DNA of 64,000 nt from Micromonospora sp. WMMD961 (GTDB lineage: Bacteria > Actinomycetota > Actinomycetes > Mycobacteriales > Micromonosporaceae): contig NZ_JARUBJ010000002.1 in NCBI RefSeq assembly GCF_029626145.1, forward strand, positions 3,693,501 through 3,757,500, read 5' to 3'. A program made the translations under genes and the position numbers. Below, one piece after another: positions 34,940 to 44,296 of the stretch. The notes under the pieces were generated by a model. It searched no databases and was not told the DNA's origin. It saw only the letters and a list, made by a program, of their open reading frames with translations. Each line of letters begins with the position of its first letter. Within the stretch, counting starts at the first letter, position 1.

Positions 34940-35590
34940 CTATTCGGCGGTCGTCTTGTCCAGGCCGCCGGAGGCGTGCTCGGCGAAGGCCAACGCGGCG
35001 GTCTCCGGGTCTCCGCTCGCGAGCGCGTTGATGAGGTCCGTGTGCCAGGCGACCACCCGCCCCCGGTCGCCGAGGTAGGCCGGGTCCCCGATCGCGCGCT
35101 GGCTGACCAACATGGGTTCGAGGGTGTCCCACAGGCGGGCGAGAACCGCCAGGTCGGTGGCCGCGATGACGCTGCGGTGGAAGTCGATGTCGAGGGTGCG
35201 GAAGCTTGCCCAGTCGCCCTTGTCCACCGCGGTCTGCATTCGGGCGACGATCGCCCGGAGCCGGGCGAAGTCGTCGTCGGCCAGGTGCCCGACGGCGATG
35301 CGCGCCCCGGCGGCCTCGAGGGTCGCCCGCATCTGGCGAGCGATGGCGAACTCCTCCGGGGAGATCTCGGTGACGTAGCTGCCCCGACGGGGCACCGACA
35401 CCACGAGTCCGGCGTGGACGAGACGCTTCACCGCCTCCCGCACCGGCGCCTGGCTGATGCCGAGTTGTCGGGCGATCTCGGACTCCACCACCCGCGACCC
35501 CGGGGTGCGGCTGCCGTCGAGGATTGAGGCGAGGATCAGCTCGTAGACCTGGTCTGAGAGCAGACCCCTGCTGATAACGGCTTCCGTCAT
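34940..35590 (-). CDS. FadR/GntR-family transcription regulator
   Basis: This 216-aa repressor has an N-terminal winged helix (VVESEIARQLGISQAPVREAVKRLVHAGLV) and a helical FCD ligand domain whose metal-site residues include DIDFHRSV and VVAWHTDLINAL. FCD regulators often bind sugar acids. It is divergent from the sugar locus at 35771, so it likely controls it. The start ATG at 35590 has GGAGTG upstream. Two related boxes in the 180-bp gap are candidate operators. Confidence 0.9.
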   Translation of the reverse strand: MTEAVISRGLLSDQVYELILASILDGSRTPGSRVVESEIARQLGISQAPVREAVKRLVHAGLVVSVPRRGSYVTEISPEEFAIARQMRATLEAAGARIAVGHLADDDFARLRAIVARMQTAVDKGDWASFRTLDIDFHRSVIAATDLAVLARLWDTLEPMLVSQRAIGDPAYLGDRGRVVAWHTDLINALASGDPETAALAFAEHASGGLDKTTAE

Positions 35591-35626
35591 TGTCACTCCG
35601 TCGCATGCTGGGTTGCTGCCCACTCT

Positions 35627-35639
35627 AGCGATAGTCGAT
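35627..35639. promoter_or_regulatory. Candidate operator box 1 near the regulator
   Basis: The minus strand reads ATCGACTATCGCT, which matches box 2 (ATCGATTAGCGAT) at 10 of 13 positions. It lies about 37 nt upstream of the regulator start. Binding is inferred. Confidence 0.35.
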
Positions 35640-35711
35640 GAGGCTCGCGCCCCGCGACGCTCGGCCATCCACCCTGGTCCCTGCGTGCTTGACCGAGCAC
35701 GAAACACGCCG

Positions 35712-35741
35712 TTGACCGCGTGGCAACGCCGCCCGTATGGT
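35712..35741 (+). promoter_or_regulatory. Promoter of the sugar-catabolic locus
   Basis: TTGACC (35712-35717), 18-bp spacer, TATGGT (35736-35741) is a textbook -35/-10 pair. It predicts a start near 35748, 23 nt before the beta-helix ATG. Confidence 0.65.
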
Positions 35742-35743
35742 GT

Positions 35744-35760
35744 CGCAATCGATTAGCGAT
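35744..35760 (+). promoter_or_regulatory. Candidate operator box 2 at the locus start point
   Basis: TCGCAATCGATTAGCGA has complementary ends (TCGC...GCGA) and lies directly after the -10, overlapping the predicted transcription start. A bound repressor would block the promoter. Confidence 0.45.
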
Positions 35761-35770
35761 CGGAACAGCG

Positions 35771-38506
35771 ATGACTTCTCGAACCACCCCGTCCCCCGTC
35801 CTCACTCTCCTGCTGACCGTCACGGTCACCCTCGCGTCGACCCTCCTCGCCGCCCACCCGGCGGCCGCGACCGGCGGCACGACCTACCACGTCAGCACCT
35901 CCGGCTCCGATGCCGCCCCCGGCACGCCCACCTCGCCGTTCCGCACGATCCAGCGCTGCGCGACGGTCATGGTGGCCGGCGACACCTGCCAGATCGCGGC
36001 CGGCACCTACCGCGAGACCGTCACCCCCGCCGCCAACGGCACGGCGACGAACCGCATCACCTACACCGCCGCGCCGGGCGCCCACGTGATCGTCGACGGA
36101 ACCGACCCCGTCACCGGCTGGTCGACGGTCACCCCGGCCAACCTCACGGCGCTGCAGGCCAGCGATTCCACCCTGACCGGCTCGGAGTTCGCCGCCGCCG
36201 TCACAGCCGGACACCTGTACCGCGCCCCGGTGACCGTCAACGGAAGCCTGCCGGGCCAGCAGGTCTTCGTCGACGACGCGATGCAGCCGGAGGCGGCCTG
36301 GCCGCACGCCGGCAACAACCCCGCCGAGCCGATCCTCGCCTCCGCCCAGTCCGGCACCCAGACTTCCCTGTCCGACCCGGCCCTCCACCAGCCCGCCGGC
36401 TGGTGGGTCGGCGCCCGCCTCACGTCGCACAACTGGTTCGTCAGCGAGACCGGAACGGTGACCAGCTCCACCGTCGGTTCGGTCACCGCCAGCAGCCTGC
36501 CGGCCTGCGTGGGCCTCAGCCCCAACCAGAAGAACCTCTACTCCCTCACCGGAAAGCTGGCGCTGCTCGGCAAGCCGGGGGAGTGGCACTACCGACCGGC
36601 CGACGGTCACCTCTACCTCTGGGCCCCCGACGGCGCGGCACCGTCGTCGCACCTCGTCGAGGTCAAGAAACGGGAGTACGGCTTCGACCTGTCCGGTCGC
36701 TCGTACGTCACCGTGCTCGGGCTCGGGCTCAAGGGCGCGACGATCCAGACCTCGTCCACCACCCACCGCGTCGTCCTGGACGGCATCGCCGCGCGGTACG
36801 TGTCCGCCTACGCCGACCTGACCGTCGACCCGAACAAGGTGACCCCCGCCGACCCCTGCGACGTGCTGACCGCCGGGGAGACCACGAGTGGGATCCAGTT
36901 GCGGGGCACCGGCAACACGCTGCGCAACAGCACCGTCGACTGGAGTGCGGGCAACGGCGTCCTGGTCGCCGGAACCGGCAACGTGGTGAGCAACAACCGC
37001 ATCACCAACACCAACTACCTGGGCAGCTACGCCGCCAGCATCAACCTCCTCGGCAGTGGTCACCTCATCAGCCACAACACCGCCTGGGGCAGTGGGCGCA
37101 GCAACCTGAACATCGACAACAAGGTCGCCGGGACGACATCCTCGGGTCACCTGATCCGCTACAACGACTTCGGCGACTACGGCAAGCTCGTCAACGACGT
37201 CGGCGCGATCTATGTCTGCTGCCGGGTCAACCTGGCCGACACGGTCATCGACCACAACCTGCTGCACGACGCGGCACCCGGGGTCGCGGCCGACGGCCCC
37301 GCGCCCGGGGTGTACCTCGACCTGGAGACGTACAACGCGACGGTGGCCAACAACGTGGCGTGGAACCGCACCACCTACGGCGTGGTGCTGATCAACCCCA
37401 ACGGCGGTACGACGTCAGGCAACCGGGTGTACGGCAACACCAGCGGCACCGACCCCAAGGCCGTCAGCCTCTTCGGTGGCACGTACTCCTCCTCGGAGGT
37501 CCGCAACAACATCGGGACCGTCGACACCGCGACGGGCGTGACGGTGACCAACAATCTGCAGAACTCCACCAACCCGCAGTTCGTCAACCCCGGCGCGCTC
37601 GACTTCACCGTCGGTGCCGGCTCCCCGGCCCGCAACGCCGCAGCCGTGCTCCCACCGTGGACGGACGGCTCGACCGATCCGTCGCCGACCATCGGCGCGT
37701 ACCCGTACGGCGCCACGAGATGGACCGCGGGGGTGCGTTCCACGGCGACCGTCGTCCAGGCCGAGTCCTTCGCCAGTGCTTCGGGAGTGACCACCCGCGC
37801 GGCCGGCACCGGAACGGTCGTCGGCAGCTTCGACGGCGGTGACTGGGTCCGCTACGCCAACGTGGCGTTCGGTGCGGGGCGCAACCGGTTCGAGACGAGC
37901 ATCGCGACCGAGGCCGCGTACGCCGGGCAGCGGTTCGAGATCCGGATCGACTCGTCGACCGGGCCGGTCATCGGCACGGCGACGGTCTCGTCGACGGGCA
38001 GCTTCAACCGGTTCGGCACGCAGTACACCCCCATCGTGCCGACGAGCGGCACCCACGACGTGTACCTCAGGGCGCTCGGTTCGGGACCAGGCGTGGGCGA
38101 TCTTGACACCATCGCGTTCACCCGACTGCCGGCCAGGTTCGATGCGGAAACCGCCGACGCCAGCTCGGGCACCACGGCGTCGCCGGGCGGCACGGGCTCG
38201 GTTGTCGGCTCGTTCGACGGCGGCGACAGCCTCACCTTCCGATCGGTGGACTTCGGCGGCGGACGGACCAGCTTCGTCGCCTCCGTCGCCGTCGATCCGG
38301 CGTACGCCGGTCAGAGCCTCGCCGTGCGCCTCGACAGCCCGAGCGGCACCACGATCGGCACGATGACCGTCGCCTCGACCGGGTCCTGGACACGGTTCGC
38401 CCCACAGTCCACCACGATCACGCCGACGTCGGGCATGCACGACGTGTTCCTCGTGGCCACCGGCGGCGCCGGCGTCGCGAACCTCGACTGGTTCTCGTTC
38501 GAGTAG
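35771..38506 (+). CDS. Secreted right-handed beta-helix protein with two C-terminal carbohydrate-binding-like modules
   Basis: This 911-aa exported protein has a signal peptide (about residues 1-34). A DUF1565/pectate-lyase-type beta-helix start (YHVSTSGSDAAPGTPTSPFR) follows, with many helix rungs to about residue 660 (for example NTLRNSTVDWSAGNGVLVAG). Two roughly 125-residue beta modules at the end share VVGSFDGGD and resemble CBM6/CBM35. It probably binds and cuts a polysaccharide outside the cell, releasing the sugar taken up by the adjacent ABC importer. The lyase or hydrolase class cannot be assigned. The ATG at 35771 begins the signal peptide. Confidence 0.8.
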   Translation: MTSRTTPSPVLTLLLTVTVTLASTLLAAHPAAATGGTTYHVSTSGSDAAPGTPTSPFRTIQRCATVMVAGDTCQIAAGTYRETVTPAANGTATNRITYTAAPGAHVIVDGTDPVTGWSTVTPANLTALQASDSTLTGSEFAAAVTAGHLYRAPVTVNGSLPGQQVFVDDAMQPEAAWPHAGNNPAEPILASAQSGTQTSLSDPALHQPAGWWVGARLTSHNWFVSETGTVTSSTVGSVTASSLPACVGLSPNQKNLYSLTGKLALLGKPGEWHYRPADGHLYLWAPDGAAPSSHLVEVKKREYGFDLSGRSYVTVLGLGLKGATIQTSSTTHRVVLDGIAARYVSAYADLTVDPNKVTPADPCDVLTAGETTSGIQLRGTGNTLRNSTVDWSAGNGVLVAGTGNVVSNNRITNTNYLGSYAASINLLGSGHLISHNTAWGSGRSNLNIDNKVAGTTSSGHLIRYNDFGDYGKLVNDVGAIYVCCRVNLADTVIDHNLLHDAAPGVAADGPAPGVYLDLETYNATVANNVAWNRTTYGVVLINPNGGTTSGNRVYGNTSGTDPKAVSLFGGTYSSSEVRNNIGTVDTATGVTVTNNLQNSTNPQFVNPGALDFTVGAGSPARNAAAVLPPWTDGSTDPSPTIGAYPYGATRWTAGVRSTATVVQAESFASASGVTTRAAGTGTVVGSFDGGDWVRYANVAFGAGRNRFETSIATEAAYAGQRFEIRIDSSTGPVIGTATVSSTGSFNRFGTQYTPIVPTSGTHDVYLRALGSGPGVGDLDTIAFTRLPARFDAETADASSGTTASPGGTGSVVGSFDGGDSLTFRSVDFGGGRTSFVASVAVDPAYAGQSLAVRLDSPSGTTIGTMTVASTGSWTRFAPQSTTITPTSGMHDVFLVATGGAGVANLDWFSFE

Positions 38507-38560
38507 CACCGCCGAGTGCCCGCCCTCGTCAGACGACTCACCCCCAACCAAGGAGCATTC

Positions 38561-39802
38561 ATGCGATACCGCCCGCGCGGCCTCGCCGCGATTCTCATCA
38601 CCTCGGCGCTCACCGCCGGTCTTCTGACCGGATGCGGCGCGGACGACGCAGGGTCCGGGAAGAAGGAACTCCGCATCCTCGCGAACATCACGCCGGTGCT
38701 GACCAAGGAGTACTACGAGAAGCTCGTGCAGCCCTGGGTCGCCACCCAGGACGGCGTCACCGTCACCATCGAGGTGCCCAGCGCCGAGAACGTCCAGGCC
38801 ACCCTGCAGCAGGAGCTGGCCTCCGGCGACGTCCCCGACATCGTCGCGAGCAACCTGGACCCCGTCGTCGCTCCGCAACTGTTCGGGTTCCCCGAGGAGA
38901 ACTGGGTCCTCGACACGCCCCTCGCCCAGCAGAACAAGGTCGACGGAAAGATCTGGCAGGTCGCGACCGGCGCCCAGATCCAGTCATTGGTGTTCTACAA
39001 CAAGGCCGCCTTCACCGCCGCCGGCATCGACACGCCGCCGACGAGCCTCGACGACTTCACCGCCGCCCTGCGCAAACTCAAGGGCGCCGGGTACCTCCCG
39101 CTGCAGACCGCCGGTGAGTGGGTCACCGGGGCGCAGTTCGCGATGCTGGCCAACCCCGAACTACTGAAATCCGGAAACTTCTACGCCGACCGCACGAAGG
39201 GTTCGGCCACCTTCGCCGCCAGCGCCTACCAGCGCTACCTCGACGCGTACGCCGGGTGGATCCGCGAGGGTCTCGTCGACCGCAACGCGTTGGGCCTCAA
39301 GTACCAGGACTCCATCGAGGCCTTCACCTCCGGCAAGGCCGCGACGTACGTCATCGGCAACTGGATCGTCCCGTCGATCGACGAGGCGACGAAGAAGTTC
39401 GACGTCGGCGTCTTCCCGACCCCCTCGCTCGACGGGAGCCCGGTGGGGCAGCTCAGCGGGCCCGCCCAGCCGTACTCGATCCTGCAGGGCTCGAAGAACC
39501 GGCAGCTCGCGCTCGACCTGGTGAAGTACCTGGTCAGCGACAAGACCGCCATCGCGACCTCGCTCGCCTCCGAGGGCAACTTCCGCCAGGGCGTCCCGTA
39601 CGACGGCAGCCCGCTCAACAAGTCGGTCGCGGCAATCCTGGACACGGCCCCGGGACTCGTCCTGGGCACCTCCGGTCCCGGCATTCCCGGCGGATTCGGC
39701 GATGAGCTGAACAAGCAGGTCCAGGCGCTGTACGTCCGCAGCACCCCCGCCGACGCGGCGGCCGCCCTCGACTCGTGGTGGAAGCTGAATGCCAACCAGT
39801 GA
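38561..39802 (+). CDS. Sugar ABC transporter substrate-binding lipoprotein
   Basis: This 413-aa lipoprotein has a signal peptide and lipobox LLTGCGAD. The type-1 solute-binding fold includes LVFYNKAAFTAAGIDTPPTSLDDF and AATYVIGNWIVPSID. AAGGAG precedes the ATG at 38561. Two permease genes follow directly. The ligand is probably a mono- or oligosaccharide released by the upstream beta-helix enzyme. Confidence 0.9.
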   Translation: MRYRPRGLAAILITSALTAGLLTGCGADDAGSGKKELRILANITPVLTKEYYEKLVQPWVATQDGVTVTIEVPSAENVQATLQQELASGDVPDIVASNLDPVVAPQLFGFPEENWVLDTPLAQQNKVDGKIWQVATGAQIQSLVFYNKAAFTAAGIDTPPTSLDDFTAALRKLKGAGYLPLQTAGEWVTGAQFAMLANPELLKSGNFYADRTKGSATFAASAYQRYLDAYAGWIREGLVDRNALGLKYQDSIEAFTSGKAATYVIGNWIVPSIDEATKKFDVGVFPTPSLDGSPVGQLSGPAQPYSILQGSKNRQLALDLVKYLVSDKTAIATSLASEGNFRQGVPYDGSPLNKSVAAILDTAPGLVLGTSGPGIPGGFGDELNKQVQALYVRSTPADAAAALDSWWKLNANQ

Positions 39803-40745
39803 CACCACCCCCGTCACCGGCGGGGCGGCCACGGCCGCCCCGCCGGCCCGGGCCGGCGGCCGACGCCGCGCCGGCCGGATCGACCTGCTCACCGACGCAC
39901 TGATGATCAGTCCGGCGCTCGCGCTCGTCGTGGTGTTCGTGCTCGTGCCCATCGGGATCGCCGTCTACCTGAGCTTCACCAACTGGGACGGGTTCACCAT
40001 GCCCGCGTCCTGGGTCGGCACCCGTAACTACGAGCGCCTCGCCCAGGATCCCGACGTGCTGCGGGCGGCTGGCCTCACGGCCGTCATCGCCGTGGTCGGC
40101 ACCCTCGCCTGTAACGTCCTCGGCCTGGGGATCGCGCTGCTGCTCAACGGCAACTCGCGGATCAACACGGTGATGCGGGTGCTGGTCTTCTCCCCGTACG
40201 TGATCGGCCCGATCATCCTGGGCTTCCTCTGGGCGTCGATCCTCGGCACGAACGGCGCGGTCAACGCCCTGCTGCGCAACTCCGGCGGGGACGGTCTGCC
40301 GTTCCTCGCCGACCCCACCTGGGCGACGGTGACGACCATCGCGGTTGTCATCTGGGCGAGCTTCGGGGTGAACGTCGTGCTGTACCTCGCCGGCCTGCAG
40401 ACCCTGGACGCCTCGCTGACCGAGGCGGCGACCGTCGACGGTGCGGGCCCGTGGCAGACCTTCTGGCGGGTCAAGCTGCCGGTGCTGGCGCCCACCGTGA
40501 CCCTCAACGTGGTCCTCGCCGCGATCGGTCTGCTGCGGGTCTACGAGCTGGTGCTCGCGTTGACCGCGGGGGGCCCGGCGGGGTCGACGCAGACCGTGGT
40601 GTTCAGCATCCTCAGCACGTCGTTCAGCCGGTCGCAGCTCGGGTACGGCGCGGCCCAGTCCGTCGTTCTCATGGTCGTGATCATTGCGGTGACCGTCGCG
40701 CTCACCCAGGCGCGTCGTCGCAGTGAACGGGCGGTGGCCGCGTGA
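39789..40745 (+). CDS. Sugar ABC transporter permease (MalF type)
   Basis: This 318-aa permease has six helices and the EAA loop LTEAATVDGAGPWQTFWRVKLPVL that contacts the ATPase. It overlaps the binding-protein gene by 14 nt. No ATP-binding subunit is encoded nearby, so a shared MsiK-type ATPase elsewhere is likely. Confidence 0.92.
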   Translation: MPTSDTTPVTGGAATAAPPARAGGRRRAGRIDLLTDALMISPALALVVVFVLVPIGIAVYLSFTNWDGFTMPASWVGTRNYERLAQDPDVLRAAGLTAVIAVVGTLACNVLGLGIALLLNGNSRINTVMRVLVFSPYVIGPIILGFLWASILGTNGAVNALLRNSGGDGLPFLADPTWATVTTIAVVIWASFGVNVVLYLAGLQTLDASLTEAATVDGAGPWQTFWRVKLPVLAPTVTLNVVLAAIGLLRVYELVLALTAGGPAGSTQTVVFSILSTSFSRSQLGYGAAQSVVLMVVIIAVTVALTQARRRSERAVAA

Positions 40746-41572
40746 AAGCGATCCGGTTCGCCCGTGCCACGGCGCTCGTCGTGATAGCCCTGGCCATGCT
40801 GGGGCCGCTATACCTGCTCGTGACGAACGCGTTCAAGTCGCAGGAGGACATCGTCGGGTCCCCGTTCGGGGTGCCCACCGACGGCTTCACCCTCGACAAC
40901 CTGTACGCCGCCGCCACCTCGTCGACCTTCAACGTCATCGAGGCGTACGGTACGACCGCACTGCTGGTCGTCGCCGTGAACATCCTGTCGATCATCGTGA
41001 CCGGCCCGGCCGCGTACGCGATCGGTCGGGGTGTGCGCCGGGGTCACCGGGTCGTGCTCCTGCTCATGCTCGCCGGCCTGTTCATCCCGACCCAGGCGAT
41101 CGTCATCCCGGTCATCTACGTGCTGAAGACCCTCGGCCTGATGGGCACCGTCGGAGGGCTCGTGCTCTTCCAGACCGCGCTCACCATCCCCACCACGCTC
41201 TTCCTGTTCACTGCCCTGGTGCAGAGCATTCCGCGGGAGCTGGACGAGGCAGCCCGGATCGACGGCGCGTCCAGGATCGGCACGTTCTGGCGGGTGATCT
41301 TCCCGCTCATGCGTCCCGCCGTCGCCACCGCTGTCGTGCTGAACGCCGTCGGCGTGTGGTCGGACTTCGTCAGCCCGCGACTCATCCTCGGGCCCGGCTC
41401 CGGCGTCTACACGGTGACGACAGGGGTCTTCGCGGCCGTCAGCAAGTACTCCACCGACTTCACCGTCGTGTACGCGAACATGCTGCTCGCCGTCGTTCCG
41501 GTGGTCGTGTTCTACGTGCTGCTGCAGAAACGCATCATCGGCGGCCTCACCTCGGGGGCGGTCAAGGGATGA
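40742..41572 (+). CDS. Sugar ABC transporter permease (MalG type)
   Basis: This 276-aa partner permease has six helices and the EAA motif ELDEAARIDGASRIGTFWRVIFPLM. The GTG at 40742 overlaps the upstream stop (GTGA). It completes the membrane part of the importer. Confidence 0.92.
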   Translation: MKAIRFARATALVVIALAMLGPLYLLVTNAFKSQEDIVGSPFGVPTDGFTLDNLYAAATSSTFNVIEAYGTTALLVVAVNILSIIVTGPAAYAIGRGVRRGHRVVLLLMLAGLFIPTQAIVIPVIYVLKTLGLMGTVGGLVLFQTALTIPTTLFLFTALVQSIPRELDEAARIDGASRIGTFWRVIFPLMRPAVATAVVLNAVGVWSDFVSPRLILGPGSGVYTVTTGVFAAVSKYSTDFTVVYANMLLAVVPVVVFYVLLQKRIIGGLTSGAVKG

Positions 41573-43503
41573 CGCCCCGCATCACCGCCGCCGTCCCGCT
41601 GCGCGAGCTGCCACGCTGGGCGTTGCTCGAACGCGAGTTGCTCTCCCGGCTCGACCGGGCCTGGCGTGAGTTCGAACGCCGCTTCTGCGAGCCGGACGGC
41701 CGGCTGCGCTACCACGGGCGGATGTACGGCCGTGACGGCGTGGACGACTTCTACGAGCCGTTCTTCAACTGGCCGACGCTCTACCGGATCGGCGGGTCAC
41801 CCGACCTGCTCACCGCAGCCAAGCGGCACTGGGAGGGAGTGACCCGGCAACTCAGTGAGTACGGCTACCTGCGCGACGAGTACGAGATCGGCTACGACTG
41901 GTTCCACCAGGGCGAGTCCCTGCCGTTCCTGCTCGGGATCTGCGCCGCCGACCCGGCCGACACCGCCTTCCGGGCGCGGGCGCGGCGCTTTGCCGAGCTG
42001 TACCTGCCCGGCTCGGACAACTACGATCCGGCGACCCACACGATCGTCGCCCCGCACACCGGGGCCGGTGGCCCACGCTGGGGTGTCGGTGAGGACTGGG
42101 CGGAATACCGCGCCGACCAGCCCGGCATGCAGATCTACGGGTTGCCGTTGTTCGACGTGCCCGGCGTCGACTCCTGGGACGACCTGCGCGACCCGGATGC
42201 GGCACGGGCAATGGGCCAGGCCATGCAACAGCGGATGGGCCGCGGCGACACCGCCGTCAACCTCGCCGCGACCACCTTGGCGGTGAACGCCTGGCTCTAC
42301 GACCACGACGAAGGCCTCGCCGACTGGGTGCTCGAGTATGTCGACGCCTGGCGGGAGCGTGCCGCCGCGAACGGTGGCCTGCTGCCCGACAACGTGGGGC
42401 CCTCCGGGCAAGTCGGCGAGTTGCACGGCGGCGCCTGGTACGGCGGGCACTACGGCTGGACGTGGCCGCACGGCCTGCACTCGATCCTGCCTGCCGCCAC
42501 CGTCGCCGCCCTCAACGCGGTGGTGCTCACCGGACGCGTCGACCGACTCGACCTGGTGGACGGCACGCTCGACGCCGTCCTCGCCCACGGCGAGGTCGCC
42601 GACGGCATCGCGGCGCGGGGCAGCCTCGGGCCGGGCTGGGCAGAGCGGCTCGGCGCGGACGAGACCACCCGGGAACTGCTCGTGCCGTATCGGCACGGGC
42701 CGCAGGGCTGGTTCGACCGGCATCCCGTACCCCTGACGCCGGTGCTGTGGCGGGCCTGGGCGCGCGGCGACATCGCCACCGACACGCTCATCGAGCGGTT
42801 GCGTGCGGCCTCCGACACCGACTGGGAGGCGGTGCGCTGGTTCCACGACAAGGAGGAGCAGGGGCACGAGGCGCCGTGGATCGGTTACCTCGCCGGTCGC
42901 AACCCGGACTACCCCGAACGCGGGCTGGAGCTGGCGCTGACACAGACGTTGCGACGAATGGCGCTCATCACCGAGGCGCCCGACGAGCCGCAGGACGGCG
43001 ACATCCACTTCTGGCAACGGCTCAACCCCGTGGTCACCGAGGTGCTGAGCCACCTCGTGACCGGGGCACCACCGGCGATCTACTACGGCGGGCTCCCGCT
43101 CGCCCGCGTCGTGATCGGTGACGTGCGGCTCGGCCGCCCCGGTCTGCCGGCCGACGTCGCGGCCCTGGTCACCACGGTCGAGGAACACCGGGTGGTCGTC
43201 GAGCTGGTCAACACCGGCGACGCCGAGCAGCTCGCCGTGGTGCAGGCCGGAGCCTTCGGCGAGGACGAGATCGTGGCCGTTGGTCACGACGTGGCAGCCC
43301 CCGGCTACCCGGGCGACGCATGGCGCTACGACGTCCCACCGGTGACCACCGTGCCACACCGCACCACGGTCGGCGGCGCACGGCTGGAAATCCTGCTGCC
43401 CGCCCGTACCCGCATCACCCTCGACCTCGACATCAACCGACGCGCGTACCGCGCCGCTCACCAGCACTTCGCCCATGGCACCACCCAGGAGGAACACCCA
43501 TGA
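41569..43503 (+). CDS. Large soluble protein of unknown function (644 aa)
   Basis: It has no signal peptide, so it is cytoplasmic. The sequence is rich in Trp, Tyr and acidic patches, and helical repeats resemble an (alpha/alpha) toroid: ELLSRLDRAWREFERRFCEPDGR, FYEPFFNWPTLYRIGG, GWTWPHGLHSILPAATVAAL. The C-terminal 120 residues look beta-rich. I do not recognise a family. ATG 41569 overlaps the permease stop and the gene ends in an ATGA overlap with the RraA-like gene, so it is a coupled operon member. It may be an intracellular glycosidase, or an unusual dehydratase for the missing step; both are guesses. Confidence 0.75.
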   Translation: MTPRITAAVPLRELPRWALLERELLSRLDRAWREFERRFCEPDGRLRYHGRMYGRDGVDDFYEPFFNWPTLYRIGGSPDLLTAAKRHWEGVTRQLSEYGYLRDEYEIGYDWFHQGESLPFLLGICAADPADTAFRARARRFAELYLPGSDNYDPATHTIVAPHTGAGGPRWGVGEDWAEYRADQPGMQIYGLPLFDVPGVDSWDDLRDPDAARAMGQAMQQRMGRGDTAVNLAATTLAVNAWLYDHDEGLADWVLEYVDAWRERAAANGGLLPDNVGPSGQVGELHGGAWYGGHYGWTWPHGLHSILPAATVAALNAVVLTGRVDRLDLVDGTLDAVLAHGEVADGIAARGSLGPGWAERLGADETTRELLVPYRHGPQGWFDRHPVPLTPVLWRAWARGDIATDTLIERLRAASDTDWEAVRWFHDKEEQGHEAPWIGYLAGRNPDYPERGLELALTQTLRRMALITEAPDEPQDGDIHFWQRLNPVVTEVLSHLVTGAPPAIYYGGLPLARVVIGDVRLGRPGLPADVAALVTTVEEHRVVVELVNTGDAEQLAVVQAGAFGEDEIVAVGHDVAAPGYPGDAWRYDVPPVTTVPHRTTVGGARLEILLPARTRITLDLDINRRAYRAAHQHFAHGTTQEEHP

Positions 43504-44294
43504 ACCCCGACGCCCTCGAATCTGCGGCGACCGTCTGGCCGCTGCCCGTCCGCGGCGAGGCCTTCGACCGGGCCGACCCCGACATCCTGCGTCGGATGAA
43601 CGAAGTGAGCGCCGCCACCGCGTGTGCCAAGCTCAACGGCCTCGGCATCACCCGTACCGCTGTGCAGGGGCCGGCACCGTTGGAGCGCGGCAGCCGCGTC
43701 GTCGGATCGGCGCTCACCCTGCAGTTCATGCCCCAGCGGGAGGACGTTGCCAGCGGGCTCAGCCAGGAGTACATCGAGCGGCACACGGCCCTCTGGGCGG
43801 TGCTGGAGACCGTGCAGGAGGGCGACGTCCTCGTCGTGCAGGCGTACGGCAGCTCGTTCACCGGCTGCTTCGGCGACATGCTGGTGCGCTACTTCAAGCG
43901 CCGCGGAGGCGCGGGCATCGTGGTCGACGGCCGTATCCGCGACGCCGCCCGGGTGCGGGAGCTGGGGGTGCCGATCTGGTGCACCGGGACGACCCCGCAC
44001 TACGCCTCGCAGAGCGATCTGTTCCCCTGGGCGTACGACGTGCCGGTCGCGGCGGGGGGCGTGCTCTGCCTGCCGGGTGACGTGGTCGTCGCCGACGACG
44101 ACGGCGCGGTCATCGTCCCGGCGGGCAAGGCACTCGAACTCGTGCACAGCGCCGAGGATCACGAGAACTGGGAGGACTTCAGCCGGATGCGCCTTGAGCA
44201 GGGCGCCCGGCTGTCGGACTACTACCCGCTGAGCCCGGACAGCCGGGCCGAGTACGAAGCCTGGCGGGACGCCGGCCGCCAACCGCTTGCCTGA
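43500..44294 (+). CDS. RraA/HMG-aldolase superfamily protein
   Basis: This 264-aa protein has the family core GIVVDGRIRDAARVRELGVPIW, whose Arg-Asp pair binds the divalent metal in aldolase members. It also has GDMLVRYFKRRGG upstream and VVADDDGAVIVP near the C-terminus. Relatives include 4-hydroxy-4-methyl-2-oxoglutarate aldolase and decarboxylases. In this locus it may act on a 2-keto-3-deoxy acid. The exact reaction is open. ATG 43500 overlaps the upstream stop. Confidence 0.85.
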   Translation: MNPDALESAATVWPLPVRGEAFDRADPDILRRMNEVSAATACAKLNGLGITRTAVQGPAPLERGSRVVGSALTLQFMPQREDVASGLSQEYIERHTALWAVLETVQEGDVLVVQAYGSSFTGCFGDMLVRYFKRRGGAGIVVDGRIRDAARVRELGVPIWCTGTTPHYASQSDLFPWAYDVPVAAGGVLCLPGDVVVADDDGAVIVPAGKALELVHSAEDHENWEDFSRMRLEQGARLSDYYPLSPDSRAEYEAWRDAGRQPLA

Positions 44295-44296
44295 TC

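Noticed and set aside
35737..37842. 701-codon plus-strand ORF in another frame of the beta-helix gene
   Set aside because: Arg-rich frame without a fold signal; the beta-helix frame has a signal peptide and domains.
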